A stretch of DNA of 64,000 bases from Plasmodium relictum (taxonomy: Eukaryota; Apicomplexa; Aconoidasida; Haemosporida; Plasmodiidae), in contig NC_041690.1 of assembly GCF_900005765.1 (NCBI RefSeq), positions 2,046,001-2,110,000 on the forward strand, given 5' to 3'. A model generated the notes under the pieces. The model saw nothing but the letters and a program-made list of their open reading frames with translations, was not told where the DNA came from and did no database searches. Position 1 is the stretch's first letter; every line of letters begins with the position of its first letter. The position numbers and the translations under genes were made by a program. Of the stretch, positions 33,786 to 44,474 are shown in pieces.

Positions 33786-35512
33786 AACTAAATTTACTAA
33801 AATATATATTTTACATATATATAAGCAATGAAAACAAAACAAAAATAATTAAAAAAAAATTAAAAATACATATATATCATTGAATCATCTATGATTTTTT
33901 ATGTGATAAGTTGTATACTGAAGATATTTTTATACTAAACTATTTTTTGAATAAAAAAATATAAAACATGTGGAAAATGTCTAATATAGACGACAAATAT
34001 ATTTATATACTATCTGTTGGTATAATTTTTTAATTCTAGCTTTTTAGAAAAACACAAATCTTTAAATCAACAACATATTTATCTAAAAGAAGAAAAAGCT
34101 ATTTAAAAAAATTTGTGAATTATCAATTTTTTTTTTTTTTGAAGAATTAAAGAATATTGTAAAAGTATCATCTACCAAATAGGAAAGGAATACATTTTTT
34201 ACTATATTATTTTTTCTTTTATTTTTTTATTTATTATTATTATTATTATTTTTTTTTTTTTTCATTTTTTGTTAAAATATTATTCTTAAAATAATAATTA
34301 TGTTTCCTATTTTTAAAACAATTTTTTAATTTTCATTAAAAAATACAATAAAAAAAAGAATATAAGTGTGTACATTTGTAAAATTAAAAATATGTATAGT
34401 AATAAAAAAAAATACTTATTTTTATATTTAAAATGATGAACATTACACAATTTTTTTTAAAAATTTTATTTATTTTTATGTCTTTTTAGCAAATAAGTGC
34501 AATATATATATATATTTTATATTTTCATTTTACTTTGGTTATATTTAATTTTTATTTTACTTTTTCAGTAATAGTTATGATTTATATAAGAAAATAGTAA
34601 ATAACATTTAGTATATTTTTATTTTATACACAGAAATAATTATTAAAAAAAAAATTATAAATTTAAATAAATTTCATGAATAATTATAGTTTGTTATTTA
34701 TAATATGTTTTAATTAATTTTTTTTTTTTTTTTTGTTTAAATATCTTTTATATAAATATATATAGTATATATAAGAAGTATATGTTTACATATGCATATA
34801 TTTTTTTTATTCAACAAATATTTGTTAATTCAGTGCATTTTAAAGTGTGTTGAATATAAATTTAGAAATTTTTTTTTCTTTTGCAATATAAATTTTTGTC
34901 ATTTTTGATAAACTGTGGAATATTAGAAATTAAAAAAAAAAATTATACATTCTCTAATTTTAAATCTTTGAAACATCAAAGAACCATATAATACAAAAAT
35001 ATTATTACTATAGATGAATCATATCATATTACTTGCATTTTTTAGGTTACTAAAAAAATTTCATTTTGTTCTTAATCAAAAAAAAAGCCAAAAAAAAAAA
35101 AATTTAACGGTAGTAAGGTCTTTGTAAATATAATAGATATATAAAAAAAACAAAGAAGGAAGTGCATTAAATTCAGTAAATTTTTTTTTCTTAATTTTTA
35201 CAACATCTATAAAAAAACAATATCACTATAATTATAAAAATAAACAATGTACATTTTTTTTTTTTTTTTTTTTTTTTGCTATTCTAACATGATAATTAAA
35301 GATTATTTAAAAAAATAGAAAGAAAAAAATGCATTTATAAAAGCTTCAAATTTTTATTAATTGATATATTAAAATATTTATTTAAAATATATAAATCTAT
35401 AAAATTTGAATATTATCTCTATTTTTTAAGTGTTATATTTAATATCATTTTTATCATGGTTTTCAGTTATTAAGTAAATTTTATTAATTTATATTACTGC
35501 ATATCTAATTTA
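33786..35512. other. Intergenic region between converging genes
   Basis: 1.7 kb of AT-rich DNA after the RING-CH/FHA stop. A tiny plus-strand frame of 21 codons beginning ATGTGG (near 33969) is followed by an open stretch with codon-like composition (about 34041-34105), but no plausible splice joins them. T- and A-runs fill most of the rest. Confidence 0.45.
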
Positions 35513-35736
35513 TTACACATACAACGATACGAACTTTAAGAAATTCACTAAAATTAAATGATTTTTTTAAGATAGGAAAAAATATTTTTTTTATAAGAGT
35601 ATTAAATTATAAGTACTTAAGACATCCTTTTTGCTAATACTTTCCACTTTAATTCTTATTTGTATATTCGATAAAAATTTAATGATGATATTCTTAAATG
35701 TATTTTCTTCTTCATATAACAAGTTAAATCGTGGGT
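35513..35736 (-). CDS. Possible small split gene, 5' end not found
   Basis: On the minus strand, 35617-35736 is preceded by a T-rich ..TTTTTAAG acceptor and is open in one frame with coding-like composition (DPRFNLLYEEEN.., ..KFLSNIQIRIKVESISKKDVL). GC is about 24%, against roughly 10-15% around it. A GTACTT donor in phase and a ..TTTAATTTTAG acceptor lead to a second exon at 35513-35547, coding MNFLKFVSLYV then TAA. If the intron is not removed, the frame instead stops at about 35594. The first exon needs an incoming phase-1 junction. A nearby ATG-initiated hydrophobic segment (35815-35844, donor GTAAAT) is one base out of phase and contains a ten-T run. I do not recognise the protein. It lies between the stops of GRP170 (same strand) and the RING-CH/FHA gene. 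Confidence 0.4.
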
Positions 35737-35939
35737 CTTAAAAAAAAATTTGTTTAATAATAGAAAAATATATACATATATATTTATAATAAATATTTAA
35801 TAAAACAAATTTACGAGAAAAAAAAAATAAATAAATAAAATCATATAACAATAATATTAAATAATTTCATTAATAAATATTGTTATATAAGTATATATAT
35901 AAAAAAAACATTAAAAAAAATTTTTTTTTTTTTTTTTTT

Positions 35940-38900
35940 TTATAGTTCATCTTTTTGCTCAAAAGTATTATTTTTATTCTGGTCTATATTATCATTCGAT
36001 TTATTTTGATTTTGTTCATTTTTAACATTAATATTCGATTCATTTATCGTTTTATAATTGTCTTCTTTGTTATCTTTTTCTAAATTGTTTTCTTTTTCTG
36101 AATTGTTATCTTTTTCTAAATTGTTTTCTTTTTCTGAATTGTTATCTTTTTCTAAATTGTTTTCTTTTTCTGAATTATTATCTTTTTCTAAATTGTTTTC
36201 TTTTTCTGAATTTTCTTTTTCTGGATTTTTTTCTTTTTCTGAATTACTTTTATCTGTATTTTTGTTGTTTTCCTTTGTCTCTTTCTTTTCTATAGGCTTT
36301 TTTAACTTTTCCAAGGTTTTTATCAAAGAATCAATGGATTTAAACCTCAATTCTACTTCATTCGATTTAAAAAAAGGAGCTGAATAGTTGTCTAATTTTT
36401 TTTGCTCATCCTGAGCATTATTCCACCATAATATTTCTTTTTCCAATGAATCATTTACCATTTTAATTGTATCTGTTGCCCATGGTTTTTTTTCAGAAAT
36501 TTCTTTAATTTTTTCTTTCATTTCTTTTATTTTCAAATTAGTTTTTTCAATAACTCTATCTCTTACTTCTAGTTCATATGCTCTTTCTTTAATAGGTATA
36601 AAAATATCCTCTAACTCTTTTATCTTGGTATTTACATTTTCTAATGGCTCATCATTTTCCACATATAACCATTCTTCATATTCCTCCAATTTACTTAGGT
36701 ATTCATTTCTTGTTTCTTCTTTTGAAACTTTTTTAAATATATCTTGTTTCATTTTACTTCTTGTTTCATATATAAAAGATTCTAGGTTATTTTTAGCCTC
36801 TGATTTAAGAAAAATATTAATATCATGATCATCCAAAATTTTCAAAAGTTCTCTTTTATTCTTTATTTCTTCATTATTTAAAGGCAAAGGTTTCATGCTT
36901 CTAGCTTCATATGTTAAAGGGATTTTATGTTTTATTATTTCAGTTTTTTTTTTAGTATCTTTAATTCCTTCTTTTTTTTCTCCTGCTGATTCACCTTTTG
37001 ATTCTTCCTTTGATTCATCTTTTGAATCTTTTGAATCTTTTGATTCTTTCTTTGATTCTTCTTTTGACTCCTCTTTTGATTTTTCCTTTGATTCTTCCCT
37101 TGATTCTTCTTTTGACTCCTCTTCTGATTTTTCTTTTGATTCTTCCCTTGATTCTTCTTTTGAATCTTTTGATTCTTCCCTTGATTCTTCTTTTGAATCT
37201 TTTGATTCTTCCCCTGATTCTTCTTTTGAATCTTTTGATTCTTCATTCGCCTCTTTATTTTCCGTACTTTTCTCTTTTTGGACTTCTATATATTCCTTTT
37301 CTTCTTCATAAATAACAATAATTTTTTCTAAATTTAAAATACCAAATTTATCAAGTCGAAATTTTAAATTTATTTTAGGGGTATCCAGATGTTCATATTT
37401 TTTTTTAGTTGATTCATCTAAATTTACTATAGAATACTGAGTAATCATTTTTCCATTTTCATAAACTGAAAATTTTAAATTATCTTTATATTTCAAAAAA
37501 ACACTTTTATTGACAGGATATCTGGTATTATAACTAATTAATTCTTTAGGAGTGTTATTTTTTTCATCGTTGGAAGGATCATCATAACTAACTAAAATGT
37601 GATAATCGTTTGAAATTATGTCAAAGTATTCCAAATTTCTTAAACGAAAATTAGGACTATTATATGCAGCAGTAAATAGAGATCCCATAGTAATTGCTTC
37701 ATCGCTGTTTAAATGCATTCCAACTTTTAAAGGATGAAAAAAATTAGTTATTTCATTTAAAACCCTTGGTATTCTCCAGGCTGAACCAATTAATTCTAGA
37801 GCTTCAATATCTTTTAATTCAAAAGAAGCCTTTTTGAGAGCATTATTAATTGGAATTTTAATATTATCAATAGTTTCTACAATTAATTCCTCAAAATGCT
37901 GTCTTGTTATATTTTCTGATAAACTTTTATTATTATATAAGCTTTCTATAAAAACATCAGCTGATTTTTTAGCACTTAATAGCAACTTTGCTTTGTTTGC
38001 AGCAATAAGTAATTTTCTCATTGCTTTTTTGTCATCAATTATAGAAACATCATACTTTTCTTCAAATTTTTTTCTTAAATATTCCGCCAAAATTATGTCT
38101 ATTTTATTTCCTGAACTATTCTCTAATGATTCGCATGCATATACCCTTACACTTCTAGAATGAACTTTATCTTTTTCAACATTACTAATCGTAGCAATAC
38201 CCACATTTACATTTTTGCTACCTACATCTAAATACATAGTTAACTTTGTTGTATTTAATGGCAAATCATGTACATTATGGATAGCTGCAGCAGTAACCCC
38301 ATTAATTATTCCTAATAATTCTAAACCTGCTATCTTAGTTGCATTTAATAAAGCCTGCTTTTTTCTTTGAGAATAATTACAGGGTACAGAAATAACACAA
38401 CCAATATTTACATTAAGATTTTTATTAATTTTATAATCAATATTTAAATGAGTATATGCTAATTTTTTTATATAATTTAATATATTTGCTGTTATTTCTT
38501 CAGAAGATAATATCATTTCATTTTTTAGTTTTATATTAATTGTACCTCTTTTATGATCTATATAATAATCATATGCATAATATTTAGATGCAATGTCACT
38601 ATAAAAATCATAGTTATTTATATCATTATAAAATTCATCATTCTCATCATAATTTTCAATATTAAAATTTTCCTTCTTTTTTAATTTATCAAATAAGTTG
38701 TATCCTAAAAGACTATTACTATTTATTAATGTTAGATGAGGGTGTTTTGTACTAAATATATTCGCTTCTTCATCGTACGACCTAGATTTACCAGCAAATG
38801 ATATTACATTCGTTATTTTTCTTTTACTTTGATTATTTATTAGTATATTAAAACCCTTCCCAGGTGATACAATAGATACTTTTATAAATTCGTTACCGAA

Positions 38901-38987
38901 ATCTATACCTAATAATGATGTACTTGCTACAAATAATTTATAACTTAAAATATTTAAAATAAATATAAATATATATACTATTTTCAT
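35940..38987 (-). CDS. GRP170: GRP170, ER-resident Hsp110/Hsp70-like chaperone
   Basis: Large Hsp70-family protein of the ER lumen. Known for the family: it acts as nucleotide-exchange factor for BiP and holds unfolded clients. Single exon, 1,015 residues. Residues 1-22 are a hydrophobic signal peptide (MKIVYIFIFILNIL). The actin-like ATPase domain runs from about 25 to 420, with phosphate-1 loop LLGIDFGNEF (25-34), phosphate-2 segment MYLDVGSKNVNVGIA (about 252) and adenosine motif IGSAWRIPRV. A beta domain and a helical lid (LYVENDEPLENV, KPWATDTIKM) follow. The beta-to-lid linker carries an acidic/basic Glu-Ser-Lys repeat (about 580-665). Before the C-terminus lie four 12-residue repeats. 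The protein ends in KDEL, the ER-retrieval signal. P. falciparum has an orthologue in this neighbourhood, as I recall. Confidence 0.95.
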   Translation of the reverse strand: MKIVYIFIFILNILSYKLFVASTSLLGIDFGNEFIKVSIVSPGKGFNILINNQSKRKITNVISFAGKSRSYDEEANIFSTKHPHLTLINSNSLLGYNLFDKLKKKENFNIENYDENDEFYNDINNYDFYSDIASKYYAYDYYIDHKRGTINIKLKNEMILSSEEITANILNYIKKLAYTHLNIDYKINKNLNVNIGCVISVPCNYSQRKKQALLNATKIAGLELLGIINGVTAAAIHNVHDLPLNTTKLTMYLDVGSKNVNVGIATISNVEKDKVHSRSVRVYACESLENSSGNKIDIILAEYLRKKFEEKYDVSIIDDKKAMRKLLIAANKAKLLLSAKKSADVFIESLYNNKSLSENITRQHFEELIVETIDNIKIPINNALKKASFELKDIEALELIGSAWRIPRVLNEITNFFHPLKVGMHLNSDEAITMGSLFTAAYNSPNFRLRNLEYFDIISNDYHILVSYDDPSNDEKNNTPKELISYNTRYPVNKSVFLKYKDNLKFSVYENGKMITQYSIVNLDESTKKKYEHLDTPKINLKFRLDKFGILNLEKIIVIYEEEKEYIEVQKEKSTENKEANEESKDSKEESGEESKDSKEESREESKDSKEESREESKEKSEEESKEESREESKEKSKEESKEESKKESKDSKDSKDESKEESKGESAGEKKEGIKDTKKKTEIIKHKIPLTYEARSMKPLPLNNEEIKNKRELLKILDDHDINIFLKSEAKNNLESFIYETRSKMKQDIFKKVSKEETRNEYLSKLEEYEEWLYVENDEPLENVNTKIKELEDIFIPIKERAYELEVRDRVIEKTNLKIKEMKEKIKEISEKKPWATDTIKMVNDSLEKEILWWNNAQDEQKKLDNYSAPFFKSNEVELRFKSIDSLIKTLEKLKKPIEKKETKENNKNTDKSNSEKEKNPEKENSEKENNLEKDNNSEKENNLEKDNNSEKENNLEKDNNSEKENNLEKDNKEDNYKTINESNINVKNEQNQNKSNDNIDQNKNNTFEQKDEL
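36070..36213 (-). repeat. 36-bp coding repeat, four copies, in GRP170 C-terminal region
   Basis: Four units of 36 bp, identical except at the last base or two, encoding a 12-residue Glu-Lys-Asn-Leu-Asp-Ser unit. They precede the KDEL tail by about 40 residues. Confidence 0.9.
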
Positions 38988-40529
38988 TTTCTATTTATTT
39001 TTAAGATCAATTTTTTGAATTAAAAATTTCTCTAACAAATGCAAATTTTTATCATATATAATAAAGAAAAAAAAAAAAAAAGCAGAAAAAAAAAAAAAAA
39101 TATATTTATTAATAAAACAAATTTATTTAAATTATAATTTTGTCATTTTTTGCTCTTTTTTTAATTAATTGGAATTATCAGTTATACAAAAATGCATTAA
39201 ATATTTTATCATAATATTGCAAATCAAAATTTATTCATAAATATTTTAATTTTATATTTTTTTTTTTTTTTTTTACCTAATATTTCTTTTATTCTGTTCA
39301 AGTATATTTTCTTGTAATTTTTTTAATTTTATTATTTATTTTATTTTATTTTATTTTATTTTATTTTATTTTATTTTATCTTATTTTATTTATTTATTTT
39401 TTTTTTTTATATATCAAATTAAATGTGTGCTTATTTAATACTAATTTTTTTTTCTTATTTTAGGGATTTTTTTATTTATGATCTAAAATAAGAACATTAA
39501 TAAGATTCTCCTTCATATATTTAAATACGTATTTATTTAAAAAATGAAAGAAATTATAATAAAAATATAAAATTATTCTGAAAATATAAATAATAATTAG
39601 TATATTTATATATATTTTTGTATATTTAATGAGAATATTACATTAAGGATGCTTTGCTACAGACTTTACTGTGTATATATATGCTTTTACATTTTAGAAA
39701 AAATTTTAAATAATAATAGCAATACAAGTATATACATATATATAAAAAAAAAAAAAAAAAAAGAGTTTTTAATTTTTTTAAATTATCTACTATTAATTTT
39801 GAATATTAAGAATTATATAGTTATATAAAATAAAATAGTTCCATAACGTTAATGAAAATCGAATTATATGATTATATGAATAAAATATCAAACAGTACAT
39901 GTGTATGCTAGTAAATTATTGAAAAAATGAACAAACATAAAAATATAAATGAAGAATATGCATCTTATCAAAAAGACATTTATACAAAGATGATACTATT
40001 AAATTGCTATTAATACTGAAATATGTTACATTTGTAATTATCAATGAAGCTTAATGATATAATAATAAAAAAAAAAATTTTTTTTTAAAATATATTGAAC
40101 CTTAAGATAATAAGTTCTATTAATTTTATCAACTATTTTTATCTTAAAAATGTGAATAACCTTAAAATGTTTGTTAGGTCTAATAAAGATATATATTAAA
40201 AAAATATATGTTTTATTCTATTATATTAATAATTTTAATACTTTTATCATAGAATCATTTTATTTATTTTTATATAATTTTAAAACTCTATACACACTAT
40301 TTACAAATGATTTTAATGGATTATCTTTTTTTCTTTATAATTATTCATATGTTTTTTAATATATTACTAATAATTCAAATATGTTTTTTTTTTTTTCTTT
40401 TTTGTATAAATAAATATATGAAATAAGAAATTCTTATTTTTTTAAATCACAAAAAAAAAAAATGTTTACATATAAAAAGTCTAAAATATAAAAAAAAAAA
40501 AAAAGATTATAATTATATATATATATGCA
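38988..40529. other. Intergenic region upstream of GRP170
   Basis: 1.54 kb between same-strand genes. It holds the TTTTA pentamer repeat listed separately, A/T-runs, and one slightly GC-richer island near 39645-39675. The 62-codon plus-strand frame at 40171-40359 is F/Y/N-rich without domain character and is not called. Confidence 0.5.
39337..39396. repeat. (TTTTA)n pentanucleotide repeat, about 11 units
   Basis: Imperfect TTTTA repeat with one T-to-C interruption near 39380, in the GRP170 upstream region. Confidence 0.8.
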
Positions 40530-42701
40530 TTAAGTTTCATTTGCAAAATTGTCATAATTTCCGCCAACAAAAACTTTTGGTAATAAAAATTCTTTATCAA
40601 AACTATTCTGAACAATTTTCGACTTGTCAATGGATCTTCTTTCTTGCTTACATGCTTCTTCGTTTTGAAAAGCTAATCTTTGTTCTTCTAAAGATTTTTC
40701 ATTACCACACCCCCATGCTTCCACTTCATTAATAGATAATTTGCATAAAAATGAATCTGTATCATCATCGTCATCATCATCATCAATATTAATATCATCT
40801 TTTTCTTTTTTATGATGAGGAAAATATAAATGTCCACTTTTATAAGTATAATCACTTTGTGTACAATAAGACTCTTTAAATTCATCACTTAAAAATAACC
40901 TAAAGCATTCAGTTTTTCCTCCAAATCCTAAACCTTTAGGATAAAAAGAATTTTTACTATTTAAATAAACATAATTATTACCCAATTGATTAGTTCTAAT
41001 AATTCTAAAAACTGGATATGCAGAAAATAAAAAATCAGATGAAGAACCATGATACAAATGAGAATCTTTTAGAGGCGTAGTACATACCCCACCTAATATT
41101 TGATTATCATTTGTTTTAATTACAATTACAATAGGAGCTGGATAATAAAAAACAGAGTTAATAAATCTATTAAAACTTGTCCCTTGTTTCCATGAAGCAT
41201 ATAATCTATACCATTCATTATTTATAAAACAGGGTGAACATTGTCTTAAACTAAAAACAATTTCATCAGTTAATATTTTACTAGTTTTATTTAAAAATAA
41301 TCCTCTCCATCCGTTAGTTTCATTTTGAATTTCTAATATAGATGAGGATTTTTTATATATATCTTCTTTTGATAAATTTTCTTTGCTTTCTTGATTTTTT
41401 ATTTCATTTTTCTTCATATTTGTATAAATAGAATGTATTAGTTCAATGCTATCTATACATATATCATTAAAATTTGTGATGTTATTTTCTCCATCATTAT
41501 TTTCCTTTTTCTTTTCGCTAGTTATTATATTTTCGTTATCTGTAAAATGTTTAAATGTCGCATTCGCATAATTGTTACTTAAATTTGTAAATGTCGAATT
41601 AATGTATTCTATCATTAAATAATATATAGAATGTTTACTATTATCTAAAGAATTAACATATAGTCTAAAACCAATAATTATATTTCGAAAATCTAAATTA
41701 GTTTCCAAGGAAAAAAACAATTCCTTAAAAAAAAAGGTTAAATCCCAACTATTTTTTCTATTTATTACAAAATCTTCATTCAAATTTGATTTGGACTTAT
41801 TCAAAAATATTTTTTTCTCTGATACTTGTTTTTTATTTGTTATTTTAAATAATAAATTACTTGGACATAATAAATATAACTGTTCAATATACATATATGT
41901 AAAGAGATGATGTAATGCTTCTTCTACTGATATTAAATCCTTCACATTGTAATTTTTAGGATAATGATATTTTATTTTATTTTTATCTAAAAAAAAGATA
42001 TTATCGTTTATAAACTTATAATTTCTTTCTTTTTTACTATTTTTATTTATTATATTTACATTAGAATCTGAAAAAACCAATTTAAGGGAGTTATTTATTC
42101 TACTTAATTCCTCTTTATCATTTTCATTGTTATATATATTTGGTTCATTGTTAGAATATGAATCTTCTTTCTTATCATTTTCCATAGATAATTTTCTCAT
42201 GTTTAAATTTTCATTTTCATTCAAGTTTTCACTATCCTTATCATTATCATGTTCATTTTCATTAATAATTTTTAATTTATCAGATTCATTATTGTTTGAT
42301 ATACTATATCTTAAAAAACTCATAAATAAAATTCTTATAATAACTTTACTTTTCCCACTATGTATATAAGATAATATATTTATTATTTCTTGTAAAGATA
42401 TTTCATTATTTAATTTTCTGCTGTTTTTATTAAATAAAATATTAATAGCATAATTAAATCCATAACTATTTGATTTCCCTTTATTTTTTTTAACTTTTTT
42501 TCTTAGTACCTCATGAAATGAAGGTAATACTAAAGCTATATATGGTCTTAATATATATGGATATACATATATAAAATCTAGAGTGCTGATTTTTTCATTT
42601 ATTTCTTTTTTATTTAAATTAAATTTTTTTCTTATATTTTCTACGTTACTTTCACTCAAATTCCCATACTTCAGCGTATTTTTTGAATATCCTTCCCCCA
42701 T
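40530..42701 (-). CDS. TLDc-domain protein with predicted N-myristoylation (MEAK7-like)
   Basis: Single exon, 723 residues. It starts MGEGYS, which fits an N-myristoylation signal (Gly2, Ser6), so membrane attachment is inferred. The C-terminal half holds a TLDc domain, about 475-665: LTDEIVFSLRQC, then EWYRLYASWKQGTSFNRFI, ILGGVCTTPL, HGSSSDFLFSAYP, GLGFGGKTECFRLFL and LSINEVEAWGCG. These are the family's ordered blocks. Known for the family: TLDc proteins bind the V-ATPase and are linked to oxidative-stress resistance. The myristoyl-plus-TLDc arrangement resembles human MEAK7. The N-terminal 110 residues (STLDFIYVYPYILRPYIALVLPS) are helical. Residues about 110-440 include Asn/Glu/Lys-rich inserts, and an Asp run lies near 645. 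No start other than this Met is credible. Confidence 0.85.
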   Translation of the reverse strand: MGEGYSKNTLKYGNLSESNVENIRKKFNLNKKEINEKISTLDFIYVYPYILRPYIALVLPSFHEVLRKKVKKNKGKSNSYGFNYAINILFNKNSRKLNNEISLQEIINILSYIHSGKSKVIIRILFMSFLRYSISNNNESDKLKIINENEHDNDKDSENLNENENLNMRKLSMENDKKEDSYSNNEPNIYNNENDKEELSRINNSLKLVFSDSNVNIINKNSKKERNYKFINDNIFFLDKNKIKYHYPKNYNVKDLISVEEALHHLFTYMYIEQLYLLCPSNLLFKITNKKQVSEKKIFLNKSKSNLNEDFVINRKNSWDLTFFFKELFFSLETNLDFRNIIIGFRLYVNSLDNSKHSIYYLMIEYINSTFTNLSNNYANATFKHFTDNENIITSEKKKENNDGENNITNFNDICIDSIELIHSIYTNMKKNEIKNQESKENLSKEDIYKKSSSILEIQNETNGWRGLFLNKTSKILTDEIVFSLRQCSPCFINNEWYRLYASWKQGTSFNRFINSVFYYPAPIVIVIKTNDNQILGGVCTTPLKDSHLYHGSSSDFLFSAYPVFRIIRTNQLGNNYVYLNSKNSFYPKGLGFGGKTECFRLFLSDEFKESYCTQSDYTYKSGHLYFPHHKKEKDDINIDDDDDDDDTDSFLCKLSINEVEAWGCGNEKSLEEQRLAFQNEEACKQERRSIDKSKIVQNSFDKEFLLPKVFVGGNYDNFANET

Positions 42702-42746
42702 TTTTATAAATTTTAATTAAGGAATGAAAAAATTAAGAAATATACA

Positions 42747-42777
<31 letters not shown>

Positions 42778-44474
42778 ATATATATATATATGATACTTTA
42801 AAAAAAAAAAGAAAAAAATTATAAAATATTTTATTTTATAAGATAAAAATTTTTAATAAGCACATTATGCAAATATCATTTTTCTCAATGAAGTATAATA
42901 TTTTAATTTAATTCTTTTAAGAATATTTAATATATCTCTACTTTTTCCATGTAAAATTATAAATAAAAATATATATTTATATATGTTTAATGATAATAAT
43001 AATTTATTAAAATATACATTATTTTATAAAAAAATAAAAAGAATTTAAATATTTTTAAAAAGGTAATTTTTTTGGTAAATTTATATTAAAAAAATAATTA
43101 TAATGAAAAATATGCTTTATAAGTCTTTTACTGTATCAGAATAATTGTGCTTCTTCAATATTATAAATTTATATTAATATTCTTTAATGAGGTATATCAA
43201 AGAAATATCAAATAACTGTTAATTTAAGCATAATTTTAAATAAAAAAAAAAAAAAGTTAAAACTTTTAGCATCATTATAAAGTATACTTTAATTTCATTA
43301 ACAAATAATTTATACTTATATTTTTCTCTTAATTATATTACGAACACATTTAATAACTTATTCAAATTATTAAATAAAGTTAAAAGAATTTAAAAAAAAA
43401 AATGTGCAAAAAACTTTTAAATATATTTCTATAAATATATATTATGTATTTTTTTTTTTTTTTATCTTATCTGTTATTAAATATAGTAATAACAATGAAA
43501 AAATATAAGCATTTTCAAGAGTTTTTCTTCAAAGGTTATTTTAATCATTTAAAGTAGTTGTAGAAATTCCTTCATAAAATTTTATTCTAATTTTTACTTA
43601 CACATTTGTATTCTCATTTTAATTTATTTTATTATATTTTATTTTAATCTCCAATACTTTTTTTATGTATTCCATTAATTTTTCTTTTACTAAATCCATA
43701 TATTTTTATAAAATCTCAAACTTTAAACTTTTTATCTTTTTTAATATCTATTTTTTTTTTATTTTTGTGAAAAGATATATTTTCGAAACTGCATTAAACT
43801 CATTAAACTTAATGTTATATATATACGTATATATATTTTTTTTATAAGCTATTCATTTTGCTTTTTAAAAAAAAAAGAATTACATTAAAAAATTAAACAG
43901 AAAAAAAAACCATATATTTTGCAGTAATAAAATCTACAAAAAAAAAAAAAAAAATTTTTTAAATTGTAAAAGTATATATTATATTATATTATACTATTAA
44001 TATCTTTTTATTACATTAAAAAAAAATTCAAATAACAAAGATACATTAATTTATAAATTTTCTCTTTTTTATTTTTTCGTAAAAAAAAAAAAAAATTTAT
44101 AAGTTAAAAAAATACGAGAGATTCTTTATAAAGCTATGTTTTTTTTTAAATTGATTGTAATGTAATTTACTTATATATGTTTTAAAAATATTAAATTCAT
44201 TTTTTTGAAGTATTTCAATGTGTGTAATATTTTCAAAATAGAAAAAAAAAAAAAAACAGAAAAAAATATATGATTAAAAATAAAACAGCAAAGAGAAAAA
44301 AAAATTAATATATAATAAATATATATATATATATTTATTGTGCAAAACAAAATAAAATTATGCTAATAAACAATAAAAAAAAATGTAGTACCTTTTTAAT
44401 TGATATTTTAAAAAAAAAAATTACTTATTTTATTATATATTATATTTTGCATTATATATATTTTTTTCTTTTTT
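42702..44474. other. Intergenic region between TLDc gene and GcvT
   Basis: 1.77 kb. An (AAAT)n run lies at about 42748-42780 just upstream of the TLDc start, followed by A/T-runs and short (TA)n stretches. The 60-codon plus-strand frame at 43665-43847 is F/I/Y-rich and not credible. No RNA gene was recognised. Confidence 0.5.

Noticed and set aside
36895-37311. Ser/Phe-rich plus-strand frame
   Set aside because: Antisense of the Glu-Ser-Lys repeat in GRP170.
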